Assembly: GCA_900696485.1 (NCBI GenBank)
Contig: CAADGG010000084.1
Coordinates: forward strand, 1 to 64,000
Reading direction: 5' to 3'
Origin: an uncultured Pseudomonadota bacterium
GTDB lineage: Bacteria > Myxococcota_A > UBA9160 > PR03
Length of the DNA: 64,000 bases
Shown here piece by piece: positions 52,139-61,303 of the stretch. The stretch's first letter is position 1. The number at the start of each line of letters is the position of its first letter. The notes under the pieces are model-generated. The model did no database searches. It worked only from the letters and a program-made list of their open reading frames with translations, and was not told the DNA's origin. Position numbers and translations under genes: made by a program.

Positions 52139-54201
52139 GACGGCTCTCCCAGCGCCTCGGCGACGATCTCCGCGATGTCGAGCGCGCGCGTCTCACGCGC
52201 CGGATCGAGCGCCGCGAGCCCGTCCTCGAACATCTGCATGCAGAACGGGCACGAGACGGCAGCCGTCCGCGCCCCCGACGCCTTCACCTCCGCGATCCGC
52301 AGGTGGTTGATGCGCTGGACCGGATCGTCGTCGAGGAACGCGTAGCCGCCGCCGGCGCCGCAGCACAGCGCACGCGAGCGGTTCCGCGGCAGTTCCGTGA
52401 AGGCGCCTTCCGCCGACACCGCACGCAGCACGTCGCGCGGCGCATCATACACCTCGTTATGTCGACCGAGGTAGCAGGGGTCGTGATAGGTGATGGAGTC
52501 GAGCTTCCGGGTCAGGGAAAGGCGTCCATCCCGCACCAGCTCTGCGATCAGCTCGCTGTGGTGGACGACCTCGAGCTGGGCGCCGAAGTCCGGGTATTCG
52601 TTCTTCAGTGTGTTGAAGCAGTGCGGACAGCTCGTGACGATCTTGCGCACGCCGTAACGCTCGAAGGTCTCGACGTTGGTCTTGGCGCAGACCTGGTACG
52701 TGACCTCGCCGCCGACACGGCGTGCGGGATCGCCGGTGCAGCTCTCCTCCGCGCCGAGCACCGCGAAGTCCACGCCGCCCGCCGTGAGGACCTTCGCCAC
52801 CGCGCGCGTCACCTGGACGTTTCGCTCGACCAGCGCACCGGTGCAACCGACCCAGAACAGGTATTCCGCCGTGTCTCCGCGGCCGAGCACCTTGAGACCG
52901 AGGTCCGCGAACCACTGCTCGCGGTCGCCGCTGGCACCGACCCACGGGTGCCCGCGGTCATCGAGGCTCCGGAGCATCTGCTTCGCCTCGTCGCTCATGC
53001 GCGCGTCGGTCATGACCAGCGAGCGCCGCATGTCGACGATCTTCGGCACGTGCTCGATGAAGACGGGGCACTCGCGCTGGCAGGCGCCGCAGGTGCGGCA
53101 GCCCCAGAGCTCCACCTCGAGCACTGCCGGCGCCGGGCCGTCCCCGCCCCCGGGGCCGTAGAGCGGCGCGAGATCGGCCGGCGGCGGCGCGCCGCCGGCG
53201 GCGCGCGCCGCGAGCAGCGCGGGGCCTGTCTCGGTGAGATGGTCCTTCAGGTCGCGGATCAGCTTGCGCGGCGAGAGCGGCACCCCGCTCTGGTGCGCCG
53301 GACACACCTCCTCGCAGCGGCCGCAGTTCATGCACGCGTCGAGGTCGAGCAGACCCTTCCACGAGAGCCCGTCGATGCGCGAGGTGCCGAGCCGCGCGAG
53401 CGCGTCGGGATCCGTGTCGGCCAGCACCTCGACGTCCGGGTGCACCAGGCGCCCGGTCGGACCGAGCTCACTCAGCAGCACGTTCGCGCTGCCGTAGAAG
53501 GCGTGCGCGAGCTTCCCGTAGACGAAGTAGCCGAGGAACGCGAACACGCTGACCACGTGGAACCACCAGACGACGCGGTGGCTCGAGCGGAGCGTGGCTT
53601 CCGGCAGGCCGGAGAACGCGTGGGCGAGCAGCCAGCCGCCGGGCGACCAGCGCGCGAGCTCTGGCTGCTGCACGAGCTCGGTCGTCGCGATGCGCAGCCC
53701 CTCGATGACGAAGCCCTGCACGAAGACGAGCAGCAGCAGGCCGAGCGCGATCCAGTCGTCGAGCACCGAGTGCAGGCGTGCCGGACGCACGACGGCGCGG
53801 CGCCACAGCAGCACGACGAGGCCGGCGATCGCGAGCAATCCGAAGACGTCCGACAGCAGCGAATAGCCGAGGTAGTAGCGGCCGCGCAGGAAGTGGATCC
53901 CGGTCCATTCCTGCACGGAGATGTGGGCGGTCGCGATGAACGACGCGAGGAAGCCATAGAAGACGAGCACGTGCGCGATGCCGGGCACCGGGTCCCGCAG
54001 CGCCCGGCGCTGCCCGAACACCTCCGCGACGAAGCGCCGCACCCGGGCGGCGGGCCGGTCCGTCCGCCGCGCCGGGCCGCCGAGGCGCCAGAGCCGGATG
54101 CGTTGCCACAGGCCCCAGGCGAGCAGTGCCCCGGCGACGGCCGCGAACACGTAGATCCCGACGCCGCCGACGATGTTCCAGTAGATTTCCCGGGTCGGCA
54201 C
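52135..54201 (-). CDS. Membrane Fe-S oxidoreductase, EtfD/FadF-like (ETF to quinone)
   Basis: 688 residues, combining an N-terminal NarI-like heme-b membrane domain (about five helices to residue 255) with a ferredoxin domain (CMNCGRCEEVCPAHQSG near 296 and CRTCGACQRECPVFIEH near 377) and a C-terminal HdrD-type part with two cysteine-rich CCG motifs (SCPHCFNTL ... ALCCGAGGGYAF ... SCPFCMQMFEDG). This is the architecture of Rv0338c/EtfD and FadF, which pass electrons from electron-transfer flavoprotein to the quinone pool during acyl-CoA oxidation. It heads the leftward operon, facing the CoxG gene across a putative operator. No etfAB or acyl-CoA dehydrogenase is in the window. Confidence 0.88.
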   Translation of the reverse strand: MPTREIYWNIVGGVGIYVFAAVAGALLAWGLWQRIRLWRLGGPARRTDRPAARVRRFVAEVFGQRRALRDPVPGIAHVLVFYGFLASFIATAHISVQEWTGIHFLRGRYYLGYSLLSDVFGLLAIAGLVVLLWRRAVVRPARLHSVLDDWIALGLLLLVFVQGFVIEGLRIATTELVQQPELARWSPGGWLLAHAFSGLPEATLRSSHRVVWWFHVVSVFAFLGYFVYGKLAHAFYGSANVLLSELGPTGRLVHPDVEVLADTDPDALARLGTSRIDGLSWKGLLDLDACMNCGRCEEVCPAHQSGVPLSPRKLIRDLKDHLTETGPALLAARAAGGAPPPADLAPLYGPGGGDGPAPAVLEVELWGCRTCGACQRECPVFIEHVPKIVDMRRSLVMTDARMSDEAKQMLRSLDDRGHPWVGASGDREQWFADLGLKVLGRGDTAEYLFWVGCTGALVERNVQVTRAVAKVLTAGGVDFAVLGAEESCTGDPARRVGGEVTYQVCAKTNVETFERYGVRKIVTSCPHCFNTLKNEYPDFGAQLEVVHHSELIAELVRDGRLSLTRKLDSITYHDPCYLGRHNEVYDAPRDVLRAVSAEGAFTELPRNRSRALCCGAGGGYAFLDDDPVQRINHLRIAEVKASGARTAAVSCPFCMQMFEDGLAALDPARETRALDIAEIVAEALGEPS

Positions 54202-54379
54202 CGTGCTTGGCCTTTCCTGGCAAAAAGTATACGATACGCCTCGTATCCAAACTGGTCGACCGACCCGGGGCGGCCTGAGCTGGCTCCGCCAGCGGGCCGA
54301 CCGCCGCCGGCGGAGACCGGGCCGACAGGCCGCGAAGCGCTATGGGGCGCCCGCGTACGGAGGATACCGGGACTCCAGC
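54202..54379. promoter_or_regulatory. Divergent promoter/operator region with GATACG-CCT-CGTATC palindrome
   Basis: The 178-base divergent spacer serves the EtfD operon and the CoxG/carboxylase operon. It holds a perfect inverted repeat GATACG (54233-54238), CCT, CGTATC (54242-54247), overlapping the palindrome GTATAC (54227-54232). The site lies in the only AT-rich patch of the region, about 30 bases upstream of the EtfD start. The shape suits a TetR-type dimer controlling both directions. No regulator gene is nearby. Confidence 0.6.
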
Positions 54380-54982
54380 ATGGCGATCGAGATCCGAGAG
54401 ACGTTCCAGGTCGCGGCCCCGGACGAGCGCGTCTGGCGCTTCCTGATGGACCCGGCGCAGGTCGCCCGCTGCGTGCCGGGCGCCTCGCTCGACGAGGTCG
54501 TCGACGAACGCACCTTCCTCGGCAGCGTGCGGGTCCGGCTCGGCGCGATCTCAGTGCGCTATCAGGGCCGCGTCCGCTTCGACGAGATCGACCCGGCGGC
54601 GCGCACCGTGCGCGCGCTCGCCGACGGACGGGAACCCGGCGGCGGCACCGCGCGCGGCACGCTGACGAGCCGGCTGTCGGCGCTGCCGGACGGCGGCACC
54701 GAGGTGATCGCCGAAGCCAGCGTCGATCTCACCGGCCGGGTGATGCAGGTCGGCCGCGGGATGATCCAGGCGGTGTCGGCGCAGCTCTTCAAGGAGTTCG
54801 CGGAGCAGGTGCGCACGCAGCTCGAGACGCCGGCGGGCGGCGCCGCGGAGGCGGGGACCGCCGCGGTGCCGCCCGCTCCTGCGCGCGAGGACGCGATCCG
54901 GATCCTGCCGCTCGTCTTCGGCGCGCTGTGGACCGCACTGACCCGATTCTTCCGGCGGCTCGTCGGCCGCCCGACCCCTTGA
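54380..54982 (+). CDS. CoxG-like SRPBCC protein with C-terminal membrane anchor
   Basis: 200 residues. Residues 1-145 match the CoxG/SRPBCC fold (FQVAAPDERVWRFLMDPAQVARCVPGA at the start, GRVMQVGRGMIQAVSAQLFKEFAEQV near the end). An Ala/Pro linker leads to a hydrophobic tail RILPLVFGALWTALTRFFRRLVG. CoxG recruits CO dehydrogenase to the membrane and binds menaquinone in studied cases. Here no coxMSL genes follow, so it may serve the carboxylase or another membrane step. It is the first gene of the rightward operon. Confidence 0.82.
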   Translation: MAIEIRETFQVAAPDERVWRFLMDPAQVARCVPGASLDEVVDERTFLGSVRVRLGAISVRYQGRVRFDEIDPAARTVRALADGREPGGGTARGTLTSRLSALPDGGTEVIAEASVDLTGRVMQVGRGMIQAVSAQLFKEFAEQVRTQLETPAGGAAEAGTAAVPPAPAREDAIRILPLVFGALWTALTRFFRRLVGRPTP

Positions 54983-55040
54983 ACCCCGATCCCGGAGAGC
55001 GTTTGCGCGCGAACGCGACGTCCGACAGAGGCACCCGCTG

Positions 55041-57242
55041 ATGAACCGCTACCTCGTGGCCTGCGACGCCGGCGGCACCATGACCGACGTGATCGTGGTG
55101 GATCAACGCGGCCGCTTCGTGATCGGCAAGGCGCCGACCACCCGCTACGACGAGAGCGTCGGATACATGGAGTCGCTCGAAGAGGCGCTCGAGTATCTAC
55201 GGATCGGCAAGCGGGACCGTCCGGAGTTCTTCCGCAGCATCGAGACCGCCATCTACACCGGCACCTCGATGCTGAACGCACTGCTCAATCTCGACGGCCT
55301 GCGCACCGGTCTCCTGGTGACGCGCGGCTTCGAAGACTTGATCGTGCAGGGGCGCGGCTCGCAGAGCTTCATCGACTGCCAGTGGTCCGAGATCACGCAC
55401 ATGCAGTACCGCAAACACCGCGTGCCGCTGGTGCCGCGCCGGCTCACGCGTGGGGTCACCGAGCGGATCGACCTCTTCGGCCGGGCCGTGATTCCGATCT
55501 ACGAGCACGAGGTCGAGCGGGGCGTCCGGGAGCTGCTCGAGCTCGGCATCGAAGCGCTCGCGATCGTGTTCCTGCAGTCGTTCACGAACGGCGGCCATGA
55601 GCAGCGCGCCGCCGAGATCGCGCGGCGCATCGTCGCCGAGTCCGGGCGGACGGTCCCGGTCGTCGTGTCGTGTGAGGTGGCGCCGACCCTGCGCGAAATC
55701 TCCCGGGCCAACGCGACGGTGATCCAGGCCTACGCGTCGGAGCCGGCGCGCAAGCAGCTGCTGCAGGTCGAGGAAAAGCTCACGGCCGCCGGCTACACCC
55801 ACTCGCTCAAGACCGTGCTGTGCTACGGCGGTGTCACGAGCATCCGCTATCCGCGCCTGTTCGAGACGGTGATGTCGGGTCCCGTCGGCGGCATGATGGG
55901 CGCCGCCTACGTCGCGCAGGTGATCGGCGAACAGAACGTCGTGTGTTCGGACGTCGGCGGCACGAGCTTCGACGCCGGAGCGATCACCGCCGGCATCGTG
56001 CCGATCGACCGGGAGCCTCCGTTCCAGCAGATGTACGTGAACGTGCCGATGCTCGACATCCGCTCGATCGGCGCCGGCACCGGGACCTACATCCGGCTCG
56101 ACCCCGAAACGCTGCGGATCAAGCTCGGCCCGGACAGCGCCGGCGGAACGCCCGGCCCGGTCTTCCAGGAGAGCGGGAACGACGACATCCCGACGGTGAA
56201 CGACTGCAACCTGCTGCTCGGGATCCTGAACAAGGACTATTACCTCGGCGGGCGCGTCCGGGTGAACCCCGAGAAGTCGCTGCGCGTCTTCCGCGAGAAG
56301 ATCGCCGATCCGCTCGGCCTCGATCCGTACGTCGCCGCGGAGCAGTGCGTCGGCCTCGTGAACGTCGTCATGCACGAGCACCTCGTGCGCAGCCTGATGG
56401 TCGGGCACGACCTCCGCGACTACGTGCTGCTCGGCTACGGCGGCGGCGGGCCGCTGCACCTGCTCGGCTACGCTGGCGATGCGCCGTGGAAGGCCGTGCT
56501 CACCGTGCCGCATGCCGGCGCCTTCAGCGCCTGGGGCGGCGCGTGCATGGACTATGCGCATCGTCGTCACAAGAGCGTGTCGGCCGTATTCGCAGGACGC
56601 GAAAACTGGGGCGAGCCGGGCAAGGTCGTGACGGCGGCCTGGCAGGAGCTGGAGGAGGAGCTGCTGAAGGAGCTGCTCCAGGAGGGCTTCTCACGCGATC
56701 AGATCGCCCTCGAACAGATCGCCTACATGCGCTACTTCGGCCAGCTGCGTGACGTCGAAGTCAGCTCGCCCGTCCCACGCCTGCGCAGCGACTCCGACGT
56801 CGAACAGCTCATCGCCCGCTTCGAGCAGGTCTACACGCAGATGTTCACGCTCGCCGGGCATCCGCCGCAGCCGACCTACCACGTCGCCGAGGTGAGCGTC
56901 ATGGCGAAGGTCGACACGGTGAAGCCGAAGCTCGCGCGCCATCGGCTCGCGGGCAAGCAGCCGCCGAAGGCCGCCTCGAAGGGGACCCGCCAGGTCTTCC
57001 AGAAGGGCCGTTGGCACCGCGCGCGGATCTTCGAGATGAGCGAGCTGCACGCCGGCAACCAGATCGACGGGATCGCCGTGATCGAGGCGCCCAACACCAC
57101 GCTCTTCGTGCCGGACGGCTGGCGTCTGCGCATCGACGAGCACTTGATCTACTGGCTCGAGCGACGAGGCGGCGCGAAGCGGCGGAGCGCCGCGAAGCGA
57201 ACGGCGCCCGCCGGCCGCACGAAGAGAGGGGGCCGGCGATGA
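55041..57242 (+). CDS. Acetone-carboxylase-like beta subunit (HyuA/hydantoinase A family)
   Basis: 733 residues, close to the 717 of acetone carboxylase beta. The ATP site DAGGTMTD at residues 9-16 has the Ala-Gly-Gly-Thr-Met form of AcxA rather than the VGGTFTD of oxoprolinases. CSDVGGTSFDAGAITAG near 310 is the second phosphate motif, and LLGYGGGGPLHLLGYA near 463 the third. It would phosphorylate bicarbonate and the ketone enol with ATP. The last 25 residues are a Lys/Arg-rich tail. The stop overlaps the alpha-subunit start (ATGA). Confidence 0.87.
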   Translation: MNRYLVACDAGGTMTDVIVVDQRGRFVIGKAPTTRYDESVGYMESLEEALEYLRIGKRDRPEFFRSIETAIYTGTSMLNALLNLDGLRTGLLVTRGFEDLIVQGRGSQSFIDCQWSEITHMQYRKHRVPLVPRRLTRGVTERIDLFGRAVIPIYEHEVERGVRELLELGIEALAIVFLQSFTNGGHEQRAAEIARRIVAESGRTVPVVVSCEVAPTLREISRANATVIQAYASEPARKQLLQVEEKLTAAGYTHSLKTVLCYGGVTSIRYPRLFETVMSGPVGGMMGAAYVAQVIGEQNVVCSDVGGTSFDAGAITAGIVPIDREPPFQQMYVNVPMLDIRSIGAGTGTYIRLDPETLRIKLGPDSAGGTPGPVFQESGNDDIPTVNDCNLLLGILNKDYYLGGRVRVNPEKSLRVFREKIADPLGLDPYVAAEQCVGLVNVVMHEHLVRSLMVGHDLRDYVLLGYGGGGPLHLLGYAGDAPWKAVLTVPHAGAFSAWGGACMDYAHRRHKSVSAVFAGRENWGEPGKVVTAAWQELEEELLKELLQEGFSRDQIALEQIAYMRYFGQLRDVEVSSPVPRLRSDSDVEQLIARFEQVYTQMFTLAGHPPQPTYHVAEVSVMAKVDTVKPKLARHRLAGKQPPKAASKGTRQVFQKGRWHRARIFEMSELHAGNQIDGIAVIEAPNTTLFVPDGWRLRIDEHLIYWLERRGGAKRRSAAKRTAPAGRTKRGGRR

Positions 57243-59536
57243 GCCCGAAGCAGCCGAAGCAGGCGCTGCCGCGCCGCAAGACCAAGACCGGCGCCAAGCC
57301 GAAGGCGCGCAAGGCGGCGCAGCGCGGAACGGCCGGACGCGCGCCGGCCCGCGAATCCCTGCGTGCGCAGCTCGAGCGCAACGATCGACTGCTGCGCGAG
57401 ACCGGGTATCTGTTCGGCCTCGAGGAGATGCAGCGCAAGCAGGAGGATCCCGGCACCTACGAGGCGGTGTGGCAGATCCTGCTCAACATCTGCAACACGG
57501 CGCATGCGGTCGGCTGCCGCGTCTCGAGCTCCCCGATCGCCGCCGAGGGCGGCGACGCGCTCTGGAGCCTGCATCTCCCGACCGGGGAGGCGGTCTGCAC
57601 GTCACGCGGCATCGTCTCGCACCCGGGGCTGCTGTCGTTGCTGCTGCGCTCGTACATCGAAGCCGGCTACGAGGACGATCCGGGCATCCGCGCCGGCGAC
57701 ATCTACGAGAACAACGACCCGCACTTTGGCGGAATCCATTCGGCGGACTTCCAGACCACGGTTCCGATCTTCTGGAACGGCCGGCTGATCGCCTGGGCCG
57801 GGTCGGTGACGCACGTCATGGACGCGGGCTTCGTGCTGCCGGGCTCGATCGGCTTCATGAACCCCGACTGCTTCTCGGACGGCGTCCCGGTCGTCGCCGA
57901 GCGCGTCGGGGAGAACGACCACTTCTATCCCTGGTACGAGAAGCGCATGCGCTCGCGCACGCGCGTCCCGGACTGGACGATGGGGGACGCCCGCGGCCGC
58001 CTCGCCGGTTGCCTCACGATCCGCGATCGCGTGCTGGCGCTGGTCGAGAAGTACGGACTCGACTTCTTCGCCGACGTGACGCGCGAGTACATCGAGGACA
58101 GCCGCCGCTACGCGATCTCGCGCGTGCGCACGCAGGCGGTTCCCGGCCGGATCCGCAAGTCGAACTTCAAGGATCTGGCGATGGCCGGCAAGCGCGTGCT
58201 GCTGCCGGTGCAGAACGTCGACTGTCTGTTCAACCTCCCGCTCGAGATCACGATCGATGTCGACGCGAAAGTCGGGATCTCACTCCAGGGCGCCAGCGGC
58301 TGGGTGCCGTTCGGCCAGAACATCACGCCCGATGCGCTCGTGTCGGGCATGCTGAACGCGTACTCGCACATCGTCGGCTTCGACATGTTCAACTGGGGCG
58401 CCGCGGCGGCTTGGAGCCTCGTGGAACCGCCCGCCGGTTCGTGGGCGAATCCGTACCCGGTGAACTACTTCGCGTCGTCCGGCGTCGCGTGGGCCCCGGC
58501 GGTGGTGTGGATGAGTTCGCTGTACGAGGCGTTCGGCCGGCTCTACTGGGCGCGTGGCTTCGTCGAGGAGGTGGCGGCCGGCGCCGCCACGACGATGACC
58601 GCCGAGTTCTCCGGCACCAACCAATACGGACTCTACACCGCTGGCCTCACGCTCGAACAGGCCTGCAACGGCGGGCCGGCGCGCGGGATCGCCGACGGCG
58701 AGACCAGCGCGTGGTGCATCTACACGCCGAACGCGGACTTCGGCAACGCCGAGGTAACGGAGCTCTACTACCCGGTGCTCTACCTCGGCCGCAACGTCGA
58801 GCCGGATTCGGGCGGCTACGGAAAGTTCCGCGGCGGTCTCGGCCACACCGCCGTGTGGCTGGTGATGAATACGCCCGGCATCGAGTACCAGTGCGGCTGC
58901 GCCGGGATCCGCAGCAAGCTGTGCGGGAACCACGGCATGTTCGGCGCCTACCCGACGTGGCCGGATCGGCCCGCCTACGCGAGCGGCACGAACCTGAAGG
59001 AGCTCGTAGCGGCGCGCCAGCCGCTCCTCCACGAGCGCGGCGATCCGGAGCACCCGAACATCGCTCGCAACCTCCAGGCGGACGTCATCGAGCCGAACCT
59101 GATCGCCCCGTTCGTGACGCCCGAGCCGCTCCACGAATGGGACGTGATCGTGCACCCGGTGTCCGGCTCGCAGGCGCTCGGCGATCCCCTCGAGCGCGAG
59201 CCCGAGTTCGTGCAGCAGGACCTCGACGACGGCTGGGGACAGGAGCGGGTCGCGGCCGACGTCTACGGCGTGGTGGCGAAGTTCGACGAGGGCGAGCGCC
59301 GCTGGTCCGTCGACGTGGCGGCGACGGCGCAGAAGCGCGCGGCGATCCGCGAAGAGCGCAAGCAGCGAGGCGTCCCGTTCCGCGAGTGGTGGCAGGCCGA
59401 GCGCGAGCGGATTCTCGCGAAGGAGAACATGGCGGACGCCGTCCTCGCCATGTGGCGCAGCTCGATGGAGCTCTCGCCCGGCTATGCGGCGGAGCTGCGC
59501 GCGTTCTGGAAGCTTCCGGACGACTTCACGTTCTAG
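57239..59536 (+). CDS. Acetone-carboxylase-like alpha subunit (HyuB/hydantoinase B family)
   Basis: 765 residues, close to the 776 of acetone carboxylase alpha. After a Lys-rich start, the HyuB core has NNDPHFGGIHSADF and then GSVTHVMDAG. His167, Asp170 and His192 reproduce the His-x2-Asp ... His spacing (3 and 22) I recall for the Mn site of acetone carboxylase (150, 153, 175). This is the carboxylation site for the enol and CO2. C-terminal DDGWGQERVAADVYGVVAKFDEG also fits the family. Acetone, a larger ketone or acetophenone-like compound could be the substrate. Confidence 0.87.
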   Translation: MSPKQPKQALPRRKTKTGAKPKARKAAQRGTAGRAPARESLRAQLERNDRLLRETGYLFGLEEMQRKQEDPGTYEAVWQILLNICNTAHAVGCRVSSSPIAAEGGDALWSLHLPTGEAVCTSRGIVSHPGLLSLLLRSYIEAGYEDDPGIRAGDIYENNDPHFGGIHSADFQTTVPIFWNGRLIAWAGSVTHVMDAGFVLPGSIGFMNPDCFSDGVPVVAERVGENDHFYPWYEKRMRSRTRVPDWTMGDARGRLAGCLTIRDRVLALVEKYGLDFFADVTREYIEDSRRYAISRVRTQAVPGRIRKSNFKDLAMAGKRVLLPVQNVDCLFNLPLEITIDVDAKVGISLQGASGWVPFGQNITPDALVSGMLNAYSHIVGFDMFNWGAAAAWSLVEPPAGSWANPYPVNYFASSGVAWAPAVVWMSSLYEAFGRLYWARGFVEEVAAGAATTMTAEFSGTNQYGLYTAGLTLEQACNGGPARGIADGETSAWCIYTPNADFGNAEVTELYYPVLYLGRNVEPDSGGYGKFRGGLGHTAVWLVMNTPGIEYQCGCAGIRSKLCGNHGMFGAYPTWPDRPAYASGTNLKELVAARQPLLHERGDPEHPNIARNLQADVIEPNLIAPFVTPEPLHEWDVIVHPVSGSQALGDPLEREPEFVQQDLDDGWGQERVAADVYGVVAKFDEGERRWSVDVAATAQKRAAIREERKQRGVPFREWWQAERERILAKENMADAVLAMWRSSMELSPGYAAELRAFWKLPDDFTF

Positions 59537-59549
59537 ACCAGGAGATCCC

Positions 59550-60101
59550 GTGTCGCAGTACGACATCTCGGAACTCGAGCGACTGATCGACGGTGAGCTG
59601 CCCTGGGCGCGCGTCCAGGAGATCATGAAGGACGCGAAGGACGCCGACCGCTTCGAGAAGTGGGTGGCGATCCTGCAGGCACGCGTCCCGTGGAAGGAGC
59701 CGATCCTGCTCCCGCTCACCACCGCGCTGTTCATCGTGCGCAAGGGCCGACAGCGGATCGTGAAGTGCCGCTGCGGACACGAGTTCGGTGACTACCGCGT
59801 GAACTGGAAGCTCGCGGCGCTGATCCACGTGCGCGAGACCGAGGGACAGCTCGCCGAGGTCTACCGCGGAACCGAGCAGCCGGATCCCACCTGGATCCAG
59901 ATCCGCGAGTACACCTGCCCGGGCTGCGGCACGCAGCTCGAGGTCGAGGCCGTGCCGCGGGGCTGCCCGCCCGACTTCGAGCTCCTGCCGGACCTCGACA
60001 CGTTCTACCGCGCGTGGCTCGGTCGCCCGCTGCCGGACGCCGTCGCGTGCGAGGACAAGACGCTCGAAGCCATGCGTCGCTGGCGGATCGAGCCGCGATG
60101 A
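59550..60101 (+). CDS. Acetone-carboxylase-like gamma subunit
   Basis: 183 residues from a GTG with CAGGAGAT upstream. The zinc ligands are Cys73-x-Cys75 (KCRCGHEFGDYRVNWK) and Cys123-x2-Cys126 (YTCPGCGTQLEVEAVP). CGHEFGDYRVNWKLAA and PPDFELLPDLDTFYRAWLGR match the acetone carboxylase gamma family. The gene order beta-alpha-gamma equals acxABC. Presence of this subunit separates the cluster from ordinary hydantoinase or oxoprolinase pairs. The stop overlaps the next CoA-transferase start (ATGA). Confidence 0.86.
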   Translation: MSQYDISELERLIDGELPWARVQEIMKDAKDADRFEKWVAILQARVPWKEPILLPLTTALFIVRKGRQRIVKCRCGHEFGDYRVNWKLAALIHVRETEGQLAEVYRGTEQPDPTWIQIREYTCPGCGTQLEVEAVPRGCPPDFELLPDLDTFYRAWLGRPLPDAVACEDKTLEAMRRWRIEPR

Positions 60102-61297
60102 GCCGCGCGCTCGAAGGCCTCATCGTCCTCGACCGGACGGGATCCTTCTGGGCGTCGCTCGGTGTGGCGCTGCTCGGTGACTTCGGCGCGCAGGTGCTGC
60201 GGATCGAGGATCCCGCCGCCCCGGCTGGCACGAGCGACGCCGCGGCCCCGCGGCCGGCGCCGTGGGACTGGGAGTCCGAGCTCGCCCAGCGCAACAAGCG
60301 CAGTCTCGTCGTCGACGAGCGCCGACCCGAGGGGCGCGCGATCGTCGAGGCGCTGGTCGCGCGCGCTGACGTCGTCGCGATCGATCGCCCGCTGCCCGAG
60401 GTCCTGGCGTCCGGCTGGGACTACGAGACGCTCGTGAAGCTGCGGCCGGACGTGATCTACGCGCGCGGCACCGGCTTCGGCCCGAAAGGTCCCGACCGCG
60501 AGCTTCCGGCGCTCGACGAACTCGCCGCCGCGCGCGCCGGCATGATGCCGCTGCTCCCGCAGCCCGGACAGCCGCCCGTCTATCCCGGACACGGATCGAT
60601 GTATACGGCCGTGATGCTCGCGCTCGGCGTCCTCGCCGCGCTCGAGCACCGCGCGGAATCCGGCGAGGGACAGATCGTCGATGTCTCGCTGCTCGCCGGC
60701 AACATGTACGGCGCGAGTCTCGACCTCCAGGCGTACCTCGCGATCGGCGGCGAACGCCTGCTGGCCCCGGTCTCGCGCCTCGACATGGGGAATCCGATGA
60801 GCGGCACCATGTACCCCGCCTCCGACGGCAAGTGGGTGACGCTGACGATGCCCGACACCGGTCGCTGGTGGCCGGCCTTCGCGCCGCTCGTCGGGATCGA
60901 TCCCGGGGATCCGCGCTTCGACAGCCACGAGAAGCGCTGCGAGCACAACCGGCTCGAACTGATGCAGGAACTCGAACGCGCGTTCGGCACCCGGACCGCC
61001 GCACAGTGGCGCGCGGCCTTCGACGAGCACCAGCTCTCGGCCGACGTGATCGAGGACTACTCCTACCCGGAGAACGATCCGTCCGCGTATCGCAACCGCT
61101 ACCTGCTCGACCTCCCGCACCCGAGCCTCGGGCGCCTGAAGCTGCTCGGGTTCCCGATCTTCCTGTCGGATGGGACCCCCGGCCTCGATCGGCTCGCCGC
61201 GTGTGCGGGGCAGCATACCGGCGAGGTGCTGCACGACTGGCTCGGCATCGACGAGGATCGCATCACCGAGCTGCGCAGCCAGGGCGTAGTGGGGTAG
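60098..61297 (+). CDS. CaiB/BaiF CoA-transferase-like protein lacking the catalytic Asp
   Basis: 399 residues. Family start LEGLIVLDRTGSFWASLGVALLGDFGAQVLRIED and NKRSLVVDERR, then GTGFGPKGP. Where the neighbour has GSGDAFGG this protein reads GHGSMYTAVM with two residues deleted, so the nucleophilic Asp is missing. GEGQIVDVSLLAGN follows normally. It is the first of three successive CoA-transferases and probably the non-catalytic partner of the next one. It is co-translated with the carboxylase gamma subunit, tying CoA transfer to the ketone carboxylation product. Confidence 0.83.
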   Translation: MSRALEGLIVLDRTGSFWASLGVALLGDFGAQVLRIEDPAAPAGTSDAAAPRPAPWDWESELAQRNKRSLVVDERRPEGRAIVEALVARADVVAIDRPLPEVLASGWDYETLVKLRPDVIYARGTGFGPKGPDRELPALDELAAARAGMMPLLPQPGQPPVYPGHGSMYTAVMLALGVLAALEHRAESGEGQIVDVSLLAGNMYGASLDLQAYLAIGGERLLAPVSRLDMGNPMSGTMYPASDGKWVTLTMPDTGRWWPAFAPLVGIDPGDPRFDSHEKRCEHNRLELMQELERAFGTRTAAQWRAAFDEHQLSADVIEDYSYPENDPSAYRNRYLLDLPHPSLGRLKLLGFPIFLSDGTPGLDRLAACAGQHTGEVLHDWLGIDEDRITELRSQGVVG

Positions 61298-61303
61298 GCC
61301 GGC

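Noticed and set aside
52303..55041. A long forward frame antisense to EtfD running to the carboxylase
   Set aside because: No domain; it mirrors the third-codon GC bias of EtfD and passes through CoxG out of frame.
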